Shown here one piece after another: positions 8,481 to 18,855 of a DNA stretch of 64,000 nt (the stretch's first letter is position 1; each line of letters opens with the position of its first letter). The DNA lies in assembly GCA_903901915.1 (NCBI GenBank), contig CAIUSV010000048.1:1-64000 (forward strand), read 5' to 3'. Position numbers and translations under genes: made by a program. This DNA is from an uncultured Rhodospirillaceae bacterium. Lineage in GTDB: Bacteria > Pseudomonadota > Alphaproteobacteria > Rhodospirillales > Magnetospirillaceae. The notes beneath the pieces were generated by a model, which had not been told where the DNA came from, made no database searches, and worked only from the letters and a program-made list of their open reading frames with translations.

Positions 8481-8594
8481 TCAGGAGAAGGTTGCTTCGG
8501 GATCGACGCGGCCGGCCTTGGCCGACGGAACCCGTGGTTGAATGCGCGATATGGCTTCGCTCAGCCAGGCGATGACGGTGATCAAAAGGTACAT
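8481..8594 (-). CDS. Putative 37-aa small membrane-associated protein
   Basis: MYLLITVIAWLSEAISRIQPRVPSAKAGRVDPEATFS preceded by AAGGAGGGTTTC; hydrophobic N-terminus. Confidence 0.4.
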   Translation of the reverse strand: MYLLITVIAWLSEAISRIQPRVPSAKAGRVDPEATFS

Positions 8595-8789
8595 GAAACC
8601 CTCCTTGGGGTCGTTGTGCGACGCAACATAGATAGCCCCAAACCGGGTGTTCGTTATATGCATTATAATCGACCCACCTATGATGGATGGGGAACAATAC
8701 CCGAACGGGTGGGGCGGCGCCGGACGTGAAAAGACGACGGCCAAGCCCCCGGGCTTGCTTTCCATTCCGGAGCGGATAATCTCGGGATC

Positions 8790-9362
8790 ATGACTACACA
8801 ACGCACCACCGGCTATCTCGCCGGCCAAATTCTGATCGCCATGCCGCAGATGGAGGACGAACGCTTCGTCCGCTCGGTGGTCTATCTGTGCGCCCACAAT
8901 GCCGATGGCGCCATGGGCATCGTCGTCAACAAGCTGTTCGCCGGCCTCAGCTTCTCGCAGTTGCTGGAGCAGCTTGAAATTCCGTCCACCCCGGAATGCG
9001 ATCAGATCCGCGTCCATTTCGGCGGACCGGTGGAAAGCGGCCGGGGCTTCGTGCTCCATTCCGACGACTATGTCCACGAAAGCACCATGATGGTCGCCAA
9101 GGGTGTGGCGCTGACCGCCACCGTCGATGTGCTGCGCGCCATCGCCGAGGGGAACGGGCCGCGCCAGAGCCTGCTGGCGCTGGGCTACGCCGGGTGGAAT
9201 TCGGGCCAGTTGGATTCAGAGATCCGCGAAAACGCCTGGCTGACCGTACCGGCCGATGCCGACTTGCTGTTCGGCCACGACCTCGAACACAAGTACGAGC
9301 AGGCCATTCACAAGCTGGGCATCGACGTCGGCCTGCTGTCGGCCGCCGCCGGTCACGCCTGA
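8790..9362 (+). CDS. YqgE/AlgH family protein
   Basis: GYLAGQILIAMPQMEDERFVRSVVYLCAHNADGAMGIVVNK. Confidence 0.92.
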   Translation: MTTQRTTGYLAGQILIAMPQMEDERFVRSVVYLCAHNADGAMGIVVNKLFAGLSFSQLLEQLEIPSTPECDQIRVHFGGPVESGRGFVLHSDDYVHESTMMVAKGVALTATVDVLRAIAEGNGPRQSLLALGYAGWNSGQLDSEIRENAWLTVPADADLLFGHDLEHKYEQAIHKLGIDVGLLSAAAGHA

Positions 9363-9366
9363 GCGG

Positions 9367-9786
9367 TCAAGCCTTCGGCTCGGGGCAGGCGCCCTCGGCG
9401 TGCCGGCACCCCTCGCCTCCCGTCTCGCTGCCCTCGCTCAGGCCGACCCAGGCCGCCACCTCGGCCTCGTCGAAGCCGACCATGTGCCGGTCACCCGACT
9501 GCATCAGCGGTCGGCGGATCAGCAGCGGATCGATGCACATGGCGGCCAGGGTCTCGCCGGCTTCCATGGTCTCGGGAACCACCGCCCCGGATTTGACCCG
9601 CGGCGCGGCGCGGTTGAACCACTCGGCCACCGGCCGGTTACCGAAAAACGGCCGCAGCGTGGCGGGGGTCCAGGTCTGTACCCGGATGTCCAGGGCGACG
9701 ACGTCGTGTCCGGATTGCGACAACACCTGCTTCTGGCGGGTATTGTTGGCGCAGCCCGGCTTTTCGTAGAACACGATCACGGCCAT
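9367..9786 (-). CDS. ArsC/Spx-like nitrogenase-associated protein
   Basis: MAVIVFYEKPGCANNTRQKQVL, thioredoxin-like ArsC fold motifs; directly downstream of draG. Confidence 0.8.
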   Translation of the reverse strand: MAVIVFYEKPGCANNTRQKQVLSQSGHDVVALDIRVQTWTPATLRPFFGNRPVAEWFNRAAPRVKSGAVVPETMEAGETLAAMCIDPLLIRRPLMQSGDRHMVGFDEAEVAAWVGLSEGSETGGEGCRHAEGACPEPKA

Positions 9787-9787
9787 G

Positions 9788-10723
9788 TCAGGCTCCTTCG
9801 AGGGATTCGGCTAGGCCCAGCAGTGCCGGCACCTGAATCCGGATTTCGTCGGCGACGGTCTTGTCGAGCTTGCCCAGCCAGGCGGTGGGAATCTCGTGAA
9901 CGCCGTAAGTGGCTCCGGCCAGCATGCCGGCGATCGCCCCGGTGGTATCGGCGTCGCCGCCCTGGTTAACCACCTCGATCAGGCAATTCCGGAACGAATC
10001 GGTCCGGAAATAGAAATGCAGCACCGTCTGCATGGTATCGACGATATAGGCCGATGACTGGCCACGGAACGTCTCGAACTTGAAGCACTTGTGAGTCTCC
10101 ACCAGCTTGCGTGCCTCGTCGCGCGCCTCCTTCATGCCCAGGCCCAACAGCAGCGCCTGGGTCATGCGGCCCAAGGCCAGGGTGGCATCGTCCGACTGGG
10201 GGTGGTGATGGGTGATGCGGCATTGCGCCAGTGTCCACGCCTCCAACAGATCGGGCCGCCCCAAGGTGGCCATCGCCACCGGCAGGTTGCGCATGGCGGC
10301 GCCGTTGCCGGCGTCGCCCTCGCAATAGACGCCCTCGACGGTGCCGTTGGTGATGTAGCGGCGAATGCCGCGGCGACAGGTATTGCCCACGTCCACCGGC
10401 CCGCCCTTCAGCCAGGCGGCGAATTCGTCGCAGACGTCCTTGGCCTCGAAGCCGTTGCGGCGCACCAGCGAACGGCCCAGCGCCAGCGACATCTCGGTGT
10501 CATCGGTGACCTGGCCGGGCACCAGATGCAGCCAGCCGCCGCCGATCATCTTGCGGTGCAGGCCATGCTTTTCCTCGATCTCGCGCCGAGTAAGAAACTC
10601 CACCGTGGCGCCGAGGGCGTCGCCGACGGCGAGACCGAGATAGGCGCCCAACGCCCGCTCGACCATGGTCGGGCCGGACGCCGGGGAGGATGGAACGGAA
10701 CTGTCGCCAAAAAAACGTCGCAT
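9788..10723 (-). CDS. draG: ADP-ribosyl-[dinitrogen reductase] hydrolase DraG
   Basis: GAYLGLAVGDALGATVEF, VTDDTEMSLALG, NQGGDADTTGAIAGMLAGATYG; next to draT. Confidence 0.93.
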   Translation of the reverse strand: MRRFFGDSSVPSSPASGPTMVERALGAYLGLAVGDALGATVEFLTRREIEEKHGLHRKMIGGGWLHLVPGQVTDDTEMSLALGRSLVRRNGFEAKDVCDEFAAWLKGGPVDVGNTCRRGIRRYITNGTVEGVYCEGDAGNGAAMRNLPVAMATLGRPDLLEAWTLAQCRITHHHPQSDDATLALGRMTQALLLGLGMKEARDEARKLVETHKCFKFETFRGQSSAYIVDTMQTVLHFYFRTDSFRNCLIEVVNQGGDADTTGAIAGMLAGATYGVHEIPTAWLGKLDKTVADEIRIQVPALLGLAESLEGA

Positions 10724-10736
10724 GGGCCTCACACCG

Positions 10737-11573
10737 TCAGAGATAGTCGGCACGAACGTGATAATCCCCGCCGACGACGAGGTATTCGCCCTCGCCCTTG
10801 AGGGGATGGATGGGCAGCAAGGTGTTGAAGAAGACGATCTTCACCGTCGGTACCCGTACGGTCAGGATGGTGTCGCCGAAACAGTCGGCCACCCCCCGGT
10901 CGCTGGAGAACGACGCCAGATTGTTGAGACGCATCACCGCGTTCTTCTTGTCGATGCGCTCGACGATCTGGTGTTCGTCGAAGGAATTGATGCCGCGATA
11001 GAGGGTCAGGTGACGCTGGCCGGACGCCGCGTGCCACGCCAACGCCCACTGGCAGAACTCGTAGACCATGTCGAGCTGGCAGTAGATCGAGTTGTTATGG
11101 AAACGGCTCGACATCTTCTCTTCCACATAGGCGGTCCAGCCGGCGGTGGAAAAGCGGGTGATCATTTCGCGGTGGAAGGTGGGAAACAGCCCGAAGCGGC
11201 TTTCCACCCAGCCCTTCAGCACCGCCCCCTCGGGGCCATTGGAATCGTAGCCCCATCCCTTGAGCAGCCGCAGGAAGCTGGACCGGTAGCGCCGCACCAC
11301 GGTGCCGCCGCCAGCCCTGGCGACGCCGTCCTTCTCGCGCTGCTCGGGATCGATGCCGAACATGGCCATCATGTATTTATAAAAGGCGTCGCCGGCGTCT
11401 TCGAGGCCGTCGGACTGGCCCAGCATCTCGAACATCGACCCGTTCATCTCGCGCACCCCGGAGATGTGCAGTTCGCGCGGGTCGTCGTTGAAGGCGGTGC
11501 TGCCCAACAGATTGGTGGGCAGGCCCATCAGGTTGGTGCTGTGTCCGAGGCGACGGGGCGGCGTCTGATCCAT
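10737..11573 (-). CDS. draT: NAD+-dinitrogen-reductase ADP-ribosyltransferase DraT
   Basis: TPPRRLGHSTNLMGLPTNLLGSTAFNDDPRELHISGVREMN..., upstream of draG, divergent from nifH; start at MDQTPPRR. Confidence 0.92.
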   Translation of the reverse strand: MDQTPPRRLGHSTNLMGLPTNLLGSTAFNDDPRELHISGVREMNGSMFEMLGQSDGLEDAGDAFYKYMMAMFGIDPEQREKDGVARAGGGTVVRRYRSSFLRLLKGWGYDSNGPEGAVLKGWVESRFGLFPTFHREMITRFSTAGWTAYVEEKMSSRFHNNSIYCQLDMVYEFCQWALAWHAASGQRHLTLYRGINSFDEHQIVERIDKKNAVMRLNNLASFSSDRGVADCFGDTILTVRVPTVKIVFFNTLLPIHPLKGEGEYLVVGGDYHVRADYL

Positions 11574-11612
11574 GGTGCTCCGGGCGGCTCTGGCGAACTC
11601 TCTTGCCGACGG

Positions 11613-11630
11613 ATGCAAGACTCATACCTT
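11613..11630 (-). promoter_or_regulatory. Possible sigma54-like promoter of draTG
   Basis: Minus strand AAAGGTATGAGTCTTGCA keeps GG-N10-GC and TTGCA; -24 box is weak. Confidence 0.35.
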
Positions 11631-11667
11631 TTGGAGGGGGGCGAAGCATCGTCAGCAACCCCGCCGC

Positions 11668-11713
11668 TGTTGGGCTTCGGACACTCTGTCGGATGGTTGT
11701 CGGGTTCCGTACA
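11668..11713 (+). promoter_or_regulatory. Two NifA upstream activator sites between draT and nifH
   Basis: TGTTGGGCTTCGGACA (11668-11683) and TGTCGGGTTCCGTACA (11698-11713), both TGT-N10-ACA, 30 bp apart. Confidence 0.75.
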
Positions 11714-11773
11714 GACGCTCAAAAAGCAGGCACATGCCCTCACGCCCACACTAACGCACTGTTTCTAATATGA

Positions 11774-12781
<1,008 letters not shown>

Positions 12782-12797
12782 TCCCGGCCCCCTCCCG

Positions 12798-12820
12798 CCC
12801 GCCGGGCTTGGTCCGGCGGG
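12798..12820 (+). other. nifH-nifD intergenic stem-loop
   Basis: CCCGCCGG-gcttggt-CCGGCGGG, perfect 8-bp stem and 7-nt loop, flanked by further C-rich/G-rich tracts. Confidence 0.6.
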
Positions 12821-12866
12821 TTCCGGGGGAACGGCAAGCCAGACGATTGAGCATAGGAGTAAGGCC

Positions 12867-14321
12867 ATGAGCCTCGATTACACCGTAGATGGCGCTTTCA
12901 ACGAAGGCCTGATCAAGGAGGCCGTCGAGGCCCACCCTGAAAAGGCCGGCAAGAAGCGCGCCCGCCACCTCGGCACCGTCAAGACGGATGCCGAGGGCAC
13001 CTCGACCTGTGGCGTCAAGTCCAACATCAAGTCGGTTCCCGGCGTCATGACCCAGCGCGGCTGCGCCTATGCCGGCGCCAAGGGCGTGGTCTGGGGGCCG
13101 ATCAAGGACATGGTCCACATCAGCCACGGACCCGTTGGCTGCGGCCACTATTCCTGGTCCCAGCGCCGCAACTATTTCAACGGCACCGTCGGCATCGACA
13201 GCTTCGTCACCATGCAGATCACCTCGGACTTCCAGGAACGCGACATCGTCTTCGGCGGCGACAAGAACCTGGAGAAGATGATCGACGAACTGGAGACCAT
13301 GTTTCCGCTGACCAAGGGCTATTCCATCTTGTCGGAATGCCCCATCGGCCTGATCGGCGACGACATCGAGGCGGTGTCCAAGAAGAAGGCCAAGGACACC
13401 GAGAAGCTGGTGGTGCCCTGCCGCTGCGAAGGCTTTCGCGGCATTTCCCAGTCGCTCGGCCACCACATCGCCAATGACGGCATCCGTGACTGGATCTTGG
13501 GCAAGAACGAGCAGGAGTGGGAGACCGGCCCCTACGACGTCAACCTGATCGCCGACTACAACATCGGCGGCGACGCCTGGCCGTCGCGTAAGCTGCTGGA
13601 AGAGATGGGCCTGAGGGTGATCGGCCAGTGGACCGGCGACTCGACCCTGGCCGAGATCGAACGCGCCCCCAAGGCCAAGATCAATCTCATCCACTGCTAC
13701 CGCTCGATGAACTACATCTGCCGCCACATGGAAGAGACCTGGGGCATTCCGTGGCTGGAATACAACTTCTTCGGCCCGACCCAGATCGCCAAGTCGCTGC
13801 GCAAGATCGCCGCCAAGTTCGACGAGACCATCCAGGCCAACGCCGAAAAAGTCATCGCCAAGTACCAGCCCCTGGCCGACGCGGTGATCGCCAAATACCA
13901 GCCGCGGCTGGACGGCAAGCGGGTGATGCTGTTCGTCGGCGGCCTGCGCCCCCGCCACACCGCCACCGCCTACGAGGACCTGGGTATGCAGGTGATCGGC
14001 TCGGGCTATGAGTTCGCCCATAACGACGACTATCAGCGCACCGCCGAGTATCTCAAGGACGGCACCCTGATCTACGACGACGCCTCCGAGTACGAGCTGG
14101 AGCTGTTCATCGAGAAGCTCAAGCCCGACCTGGTCGGCTCGGGCATCAAGGAGAAGTACGGCACCCAGAAGATGGGCGTCCCCTTCCGCCAGATGCATTC
14201 GTGGGACTACTCGGGCCCCTATCACGGCTACGACGGTTTCGCCGTGTTCGCCCGTGACATGGACTTGGCCGTCAACGCCCCGGTGTGGAGCAAGATCAAG
14301 GCTCCGTGGAAGGCCGCGTAA
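12867..14321 (+). CDS. nifD: Nitrogenase MoFe protein alpha chain NifD
   Basis: [39 protein letters not shown] and conserved NifD motifs. Confidence 0.98.
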   Translation: MSLDYTVDGAFNEGLIKEAVEAHPEKAGKKRARHLGTVKTDAEGTSTCGVKSNIKSVPGVMTQRGCAYAGAKGVVWGPIKDMVHISHGPVGCGHYSWSQRRNYFNGTVGIDSFVTMQITSDFQERDIVFGGDKNLEKMIDELETMFPLTKGYSILSECPIGLIGDDIEAVSKKKAKDTEKLVVPCRCEGFRGISQSLGHHIANDGIRDWILGKNEQEWETGPYDVNLIADYNIGGDAWPSRKLLEEMGLRVIGQWTGDSTLAEIERAPKAKINLIHCYRSMNYICRHMEETWGIPWLEYNFFGPTQIAKSLRKIAAKFDETIQANAEKVIAKYQPLADAVIAKYQPRLDGKRVMLFVGGLRPRHTATAYEDLGMQVIGSGYEFAHNDDYQRTAEYLKDGTLIYDDASEYELELFIEKLKPDLVGSGIKEKYGTQKMGVPFRQMHSWDYSGPYHGYDGFAVFARDMDLAVNAPVWSKIKAPWKAA

Positions 14322-14353
14322 GTCAGGTCTCGGTTTGAAGTTCAGTGAAAAGA

Positions 14354-14391
14354 CGGCGTCCCGGCCAGAGGTCCCCCCGACCGGGACGCCG
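14354..14391 (+). other. nifD-nifK intergenic stem-loop
   Basis: CGGCGTCCCGG ... CCGGGACGCCG perfect 11-bp inverted repeat, 16-nt loop, 20 nt before nifK ATG. Confidence 0.65.
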
Positions 14392-14410
14392 AACCAAGGA
14401 GTAGCTTGCC

Positions 14411-15940
14411 ATGCCCCAGAGCGCAGATACGGTCAAGGACCACATCTCCCTGTTCCAGGAACCGGAATACAAGGAACTGTTCGCCCACAAGAAGGAACAG
14501 TACGAGTGCCGGCATCCCGACGAGGAAGTCGCCAAGCAGCTTGAGTACACCAAGAGCTGGGAATACCGCGAAAAGAACTTCGCCCGGCAACACGCGGTGA
14601 TCAATCCGCCGCGCGCCTGTCAGCCGCTGGGCGCGGTGTTCGCCGCCGCCGGCTTCGAGGGCAGCATGCCCTATGTCCACGGATCACAGGGTTGCGCCGC
14701 CTACTTCCGCTCGCACCTGTCGCGCCACTTCAAGGACGCCTCGGTCTGCGTATCGGACTCCATGACCGAGGACGCGGCGGTATTCGGCGGACTGGCCAAT
14801 CTGGTCGATGGCCTGCAGAACTGCAACACGCTCTACAAGCCCAAGATGATCACCATCTCGACCACCTGCATGGCCGAGGTCATCGGCGACGACCTGTCGT
14901 CGTTCATCAACACCGCCAAGGAGAAGGAGGCGATCCCCGCCGACCTGCCGACTCCGTTCGCCCACACGCCGTCCTTCGTCGGCAGCCACATCACCGGCTA
15001 CGACAATATGATCAAGGGCATCTTCAGCTACTTCTGGGACCGCGAAGCCCAATTGACCCCGACCCCGGGCGGCAAGATCAACATCATCCCCGGCTTCGAC
15101 GGCTACGCGCCGGCCAACAACCGCGAGATCAAACGGTACCTCGACCTGATGGGGGTCGATTACACCCTGGTCTGCGACGTGTCGGACACCTTCGACAGTC
15201 CGACCGACGGCACCTACAAGATGTACTACGGCGGCACCACCATCGAGGACACCCGCGCCGCCATCAACGCCAAGGCCACCTTGTCGTTGCAGGAATTCTC
15301 GACCGAAAAGACCCTGGATTACGTCGCCACCAAGGGCCAGACCGTCGCGGCGCTGAACTCGCCGATGGGGGTGTCGGGCACCGACGCCTTCCTGATGAAG
15401 GTCGCCGAGCTGTCGGGCAAGGCCATCCCCGAGGCGCTGGAGATCGAGCGCGGCCGTCTGGTCGACGCCATCGCCGACAGCAACGCCTGGCTGCACGGCA
15501 AGCGCGTCGCCCTGTTCGGCGATCCCGACGTGGTCTATGGCCTGACCGCCTTCCTGCTGGAGCTGGGCATGGAGCCGATCCATATCCTCGCCTCCAACGG
15601 TTCGGCCGAATGGGAGCAGAAGACCAAGGACCTGCTGGCGACGTCACGCTTCGGCGACGGCGGCACGGCGTGGCGGGGCAAGGATCTGTGGCACATGCGC
15701 TCGCTGCTGTTCACCGAGCCGGTGGACCTGCTGATCGGCAGCTCGTACGGCAAGTACCTGGAAAAGGATACCGGCACGCCGTTTATCCGCCTGGGCTTCC
15801 CCGTGTTCGACCGTCACCACCACCACCGCTTCCCCACCTTCGGCTATCAGGGGGCGCTGCGGGTGCTGGTCGAAATCCTCGACCGTATCTTCGAGGTGGC
15901 CGATGCCTCCTCGGACATCTCCTACGATCTCACGCGCTGA
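14411..15940 (+). CDS. nifK: Nitrogenase MoFe protein beta chain NifK
   Basis: [43 protein letters not shown] and conserved NifK motifs. Confidence 0.98.
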   Translation: MPQSADTVKDHISLFQEPEYKELFAHKKEQYECRHPDEEVAKQLEYTKSWEYREKNFARQHAVINPPRACQPLGAVFAAAGFEGSMPYVHGSQGCAAYFRSHLSRHFKDASVCVSDSMTEDAAVFGGLANLVDGLQNCNTLYKPKMITISTTCMAEVIGDDLSSFINTAKEKEAIPADLPTPFAHTPSFVGSHITGYDNMIKGIFSYFWDREAQLTPTPGGKINIIPGFDGYAPANNREIKRYLDLMGVDYTLVCDVSDTFDSPTDGTYKMYYGGTTIEDTRAAINAKATLSLQEFSTEKTLDYVATKGQTVAALNSPMGVSGTDAFLMKVAELSGKAIPEALEIERGRLVDAIADSNAWLHGKRVALFGDPDVVYGLTAFLLELGMEPIHILASNGSAEWEQKTKDLLATSRFGDGGTAWRGKDLWHMRSLLFTEPVDLLIGSSYGKYLEKDTGTPFIRLGFPVFDRHHHHRFPTFGYQGALRVLVEILDRIFEVADASSDISYDLTR

Positions 15941-15970
15941 ACCTCCCAACCTCCCACGCGTGAGAGCGGT

Positions 15971-16005
15971 ACCCCGGGGAGCTACCCGCGCTCCCCGGGG
16001 TTTTT
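15971..16005 (+). terminator. Rho-independent terminator of nifHDK
   Basis: ACCCCGGGGAGC-tacccgc-GCTCCCCGGGGT followed by TTTTTC. Confidence 0.85.
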
Positions 16006-16479
16006 CTTGGCCAGCCGCGCCATCGCCTCGCGCTCCAGGCGATGGGGCAGCCAGCGGTCAAGGGCGGCGAAGCCCAGCCGCCGGTAAAAGCCGCGCGCCG
16101 CCTCGTTCCAATCCAGCACATTGACATCCATGCGGCAGCAGCCCCGCGCCTCGGCCAGCGCCGCCGCCGCCCGCAACAGCGCCGCCCCCAGGCCGCCGCC
16201 CCGCACCTCCTCCTCGACGAACAGGTCGTGGATCACCAGGGTGGGCGCCCCCCGCCAGCTGGAATACGCCGGATACAGCACCGCCAGCCCCCGCACCGCA
16301 CCATCCACCTCGGCCAACAGCGCCTCGAAGCGGCGGCCGTCGCCGAAGCCGTCGGCACGGATGGCCGCCTCGGTCAGGGTAACGCCGTCGGGCTCGCCCT
16401 CGAAGGCGGCCTGAAGCCGGATCAGCCGCAGGATTTCGGCGGCGTCCTCGGGACCGGCGGGGCGGATGGAAACGGTCAT
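15982..16479 (-). CDS. GNAT-family N-acetyltransferase (SSAT-like)
   Basis: IHDLFVEEEVRGGGLGAALLRAAAALAEARGCCRMDVNVLDWNEAARGFYRRLGF. Confidence 0.85.
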   Translation of the reverse strand: MTVSIRPAGPEDAAEILRLIRLQAAFEGEPDGVTLTEAAIRADGFGDGRRFEALLAEVDGAVRGLAVLYPAYSSWRGAPTLVIHDLFVEEEVRGGGLGAALLRAAAALAEARGCCRMDVNVLDWNEAARGFYRRLGFAALDRWLPHRLEREAMARLAKKNPGERG

Positions 16480-16982
16480 GACGGCTCCAGGGCGGTACGG
16501 GCGTCGGCCCGCGTGATCATCAGGGTCAGCGGATCAACCGGCGACGGAAGGAAGCCGCCGCCGAGGTAGAATGCCGCTGCCCGCTCGTCCAGGGCGTGAA
16601 CCAGCAGGGCGCGAACCCCCGCCACCTCGGCCACCCCCAGGGTCCGCAGCAGCGCGTCGGCCAGCATGGCGCGACCAAGGCCCCGCCCCTGCCAAGCGGA
16701 ATCGACGGCAAGCCGCCCCACCACCATCACCGGCACCGGATCTGGCATGTTGCGCCTGCCCCGTCCCGGTGCGCCGGCATGGGCGACGGCCCCGACGGCG
16801 AGACAATAGAAGGCGGCCACGCTTTCGCCGGCACAGACCACATAGCTGCGAGCAGACCCCGCCGTCATCGCCGCGAGCGCCCGCCGCCGAAGCCAATCGT
16901 CCAACACCGGCTGGCCGCACTTGAACCGCGACAGGTCATGACCGGCGGCCAGAGGCTCGGGCCGTCCAAGTCTCATTCCCAC
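16476..16982 (-). CDS. GNAT-family toxin-like acetyltransferase (TacT/AtaT type)
   Basis: FKCGQPVLDDWLRRRALAA...VVGRLAVDSAWQGRGLGRAMLADALLRTL...FYLGGGFLPSP; downstream of a DUF1778-like gene with short overlap. Confidence 0.82.
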   Translation of the reverse strand: MGMRLGRPEPLAAGHDLSRFKCGQPVLDDWLRRRALAAMTAGSARSYVVCAGESVAAFYCLAVGAVAHAGAPGRGRRNMPDPVPVMVVGRLAVDSAWQGRGLGRAMLADALLRTLGVAEVAGVRALLVHALDERAAAFYLGGGFLPSPVDPLTLMITRADARTALEPS

Positions 16983-17257
16983 GGCGCCTTGGCACCCAAC
17001 AGGCTGCGCAGCGCCTGGGAGGGCCGCGGCGGCGCATCGAGCAGGGCGACAAAGCGGGCGTGGGCGTCGTCGCCCAACTCGAAGAAGCGCCGGTCGAGCA
17101 GCACGTCCCGAGCGGCGAGGCAGGCGGTTTCCAACATGAAATCCGACCGCGTCTTACCCAGGGCCTCGGCGGCCTTGTCGATCAGGTCGCGCTGTGGCGG
17201 ACGCGCCCGGATGTTGATGGTGACCCCGGCAGTGGGACGACGGGCGGATTCTGCCAT
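16973..17257 (-). CDS. DUF1778/TacA-family antitoxin
   Basis: MAESARRPTAGVTINIRARPPQRDLIDKAAEALGKTRSDFMLETACLAARDVLLDRRFF; 94 aa. Confidence 0.82.
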   Translation of the reverse strand: MAESARRPTAGVTINIRARPPQRDLIDKAAEALGKTRSDFMLETACLAARDVLLDRRFFELGDDAHARFVALLDAPPRPSQALRSLLGAKAPWE

Positions 17258-17299
17258 GGCGGTTCCTCCCGAAATGGGTTGGTCAAGCATGAGATTTAG

Positions 17300-17316
17300 T
17301 GTGGACATTGTCAACA
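17300..17316 (-). promoter_or_regulatory. Candidate operator of the TA operon
   Basis: TGTTGACAATGTCCACA (minus strand), imperfect 17-bp palindrome, also containing TTGACA. Confidence 0.4.
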
Positions 17317-17346
17317 CAAACGCCGCCACGATCCCGACATCGCCAA

Positions 17347-17362
17347 TGTCGCAACCCCGACA
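17347..17362 (+). promoter_or_regulatory. NifA upstream activator site of nifE
   Basis: TGTCGCAACCCCGACA (TGT-N10-ACA). Confidence 0.75.
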
Positions 17363-17412
17363 ACCGCCCTTCATCGCCACCCACATCCCAAGCATTTCCG
17401 CCATTTCCATCG

Positions 17413-17429
17413 CTGGCGCGGGGCTTGCA
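17413..17429 (+). promoter_or_regulatory. sigma54 promoter of nifE operon
   Basis: CTGGCGCGGGGCTTGCA, GG-N10-GC. Confidence 0.75.
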
Positions 17430-17461
17430 AGGTAGGGGGCGAACCGCGATGGGAGGCCCCC

Positions 17462-18844
17462 ATGCTGAAACGCAAGATCCAGGAATTGATGACCGAGCCG
17501 GGATGCGCGGTCAATCAGTCCAAATCCGCCTCCGAGCGTAAAAAGGGCTGCGGCAAGTCGTTGGTGCCCGGCGCCGCCGCCGGCGGTTGCGCCTTCGACG
17601 GCGCCAAGATCGCGCTGCAACCCATCACCGACGTGGTGCATCTGGTTCACGGCCCCATCGCCTGCGAGGGCAACTCCTGGGACGGCCGCAATTCGTGGAG
17701 TTCGGGGTCGGATCTCTACCGCCGCGGCTTCACCACCGACATGACCAACCTGGACATCGTCGCCGGCGGCGAGAAGAAGCTGTACCGGGCGATCAGGCAG
17801 GCCATCGCCCGCCACGACCCGCCCGCCGTGTTCGTCTATCAGACCTGTGTCGGCGCGCTGATCGGCGACGACGTCGATGCCGTATGCAAGGCCGCCACCG
17901 AACGGCTGGGCGTGCCGGTGATCCCGGTCAACGCACCGGGCTTCGTCGGCTCGAAGAACCTGGGCAACCGGCTGGCCGGCGAGGCGCTGCTGGACCACGT
18001 CATCGGCACCGTCGAACCCGACGACGTCGGCCCCTGCGACATCAACATCCTGGGCGAATACAACGTCGCCGGCGAGTTGGACCAGTTCCGGCCGCTGCTG
18101 ACCCGGCTGGGCATCCGGCTGCGCACCTCGATCACCGGCGACGCCCGCTATGCCGAGGTCGCCGCCGCCCACACCGCGCGGGCCAACATGGTGCTGTGCA
18201 GTCAGGCCCTGGTGACGCTGGCGCGCAAGATGAAGCAGAAGTGGGGCATTCCCTATTTCGAGGGATCGTTCTACGGCATTTCCGACACCTCGGAAGCGCT
18301 GCGCAACATCGCCCGCATGCTGGTCGAACGCGGCGCCGACGCCGCCTTGACCGAGCGCACCGAAACGCTGATCGCCGAGGAGGAGGCTCGGGCGTGGGCG
18401 CGGCTAGCGCCGTTCAAGACCCGCCTCGCCGGTCGCAAGGTGCTGCTTTACACCGGCGGGGTCAAAAGCTGGTCGGTGATCCAGGCATTGCAGGAAGTCG
18501 GCATGGAGGTGGTCGGCAGTTCGGTGCGCAAGGCCACCGCCGCCGACCGGGAAAAGGCCCTCCATCGCCTGGGCGACGACGAGGACAAGCTGGCCGACGC
18601 CATCACGCCGCGGGACATGTACGCCATGTTCAAGGACGGCAAGGCCGACATGATGCTGTCGGGCGGGCGGTCGCAGTTCGTGGCGCTGAAGGCGCGCACC
18701 CCCTGGATCGACATCAACCAGGAACGCCACCACGGCTATGCCGCCTATGACGGCATGGTCGAACTGGTGCGCCAGATCGACCAGTCCATCAACAATCCGG
18801 TCTGGGCGCAGGTGCGCGCCCCCGCCCCGTGGGATCAGGAATAG
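17462..18844 (+). CDS. nifE: Nitrogenase cofactor scaffold NifE
   Basis: GAAAGGCAFDGAKIALQPITDVVHLVHGPIACEGNSWDGRNSWSSGS. Confidence 0.97.
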   Translation: MLKRKIQELMTEPGCAVNQSKSASERKKGCGKSLVPGAAAGGCAFDGAKIALQPITDVVHLVHGPIACEGNSWDGRNSWSSGSDLYRRGFTTDMTNLDIVAGGEKKLYRAIRQAIARHDPPAVFVYQTCVGALIGDDVDAVCKAATERLGVPVIPVNAPGFVGSKNLGNRLAGEALLDHVIGTVEPDDVGPCDINILGEYNVAGELDQFRPLLTRLGIRLRTSITGDARYAEVAAAHTARANMVLCSQALVTLARKMKQKWGIPYFEGSFYGISDTSEALRNIARMLVERGADAALTERTETLIAEEEARAWARLAPFKTRLAGRKVLLYTGGVKSWSVIQALQEVGMEVVGSSVRKATAADREKALHRLGDDEDKLADAITPRDMYAMFKDGKADMMLSGGRSQFVALKARTPWIDINQERHHGYAAYDGMVELVRQIDQSINNPVWAQVRAPAPWDQE

Positions 18845-18855
18845 GAAACGGCGCC

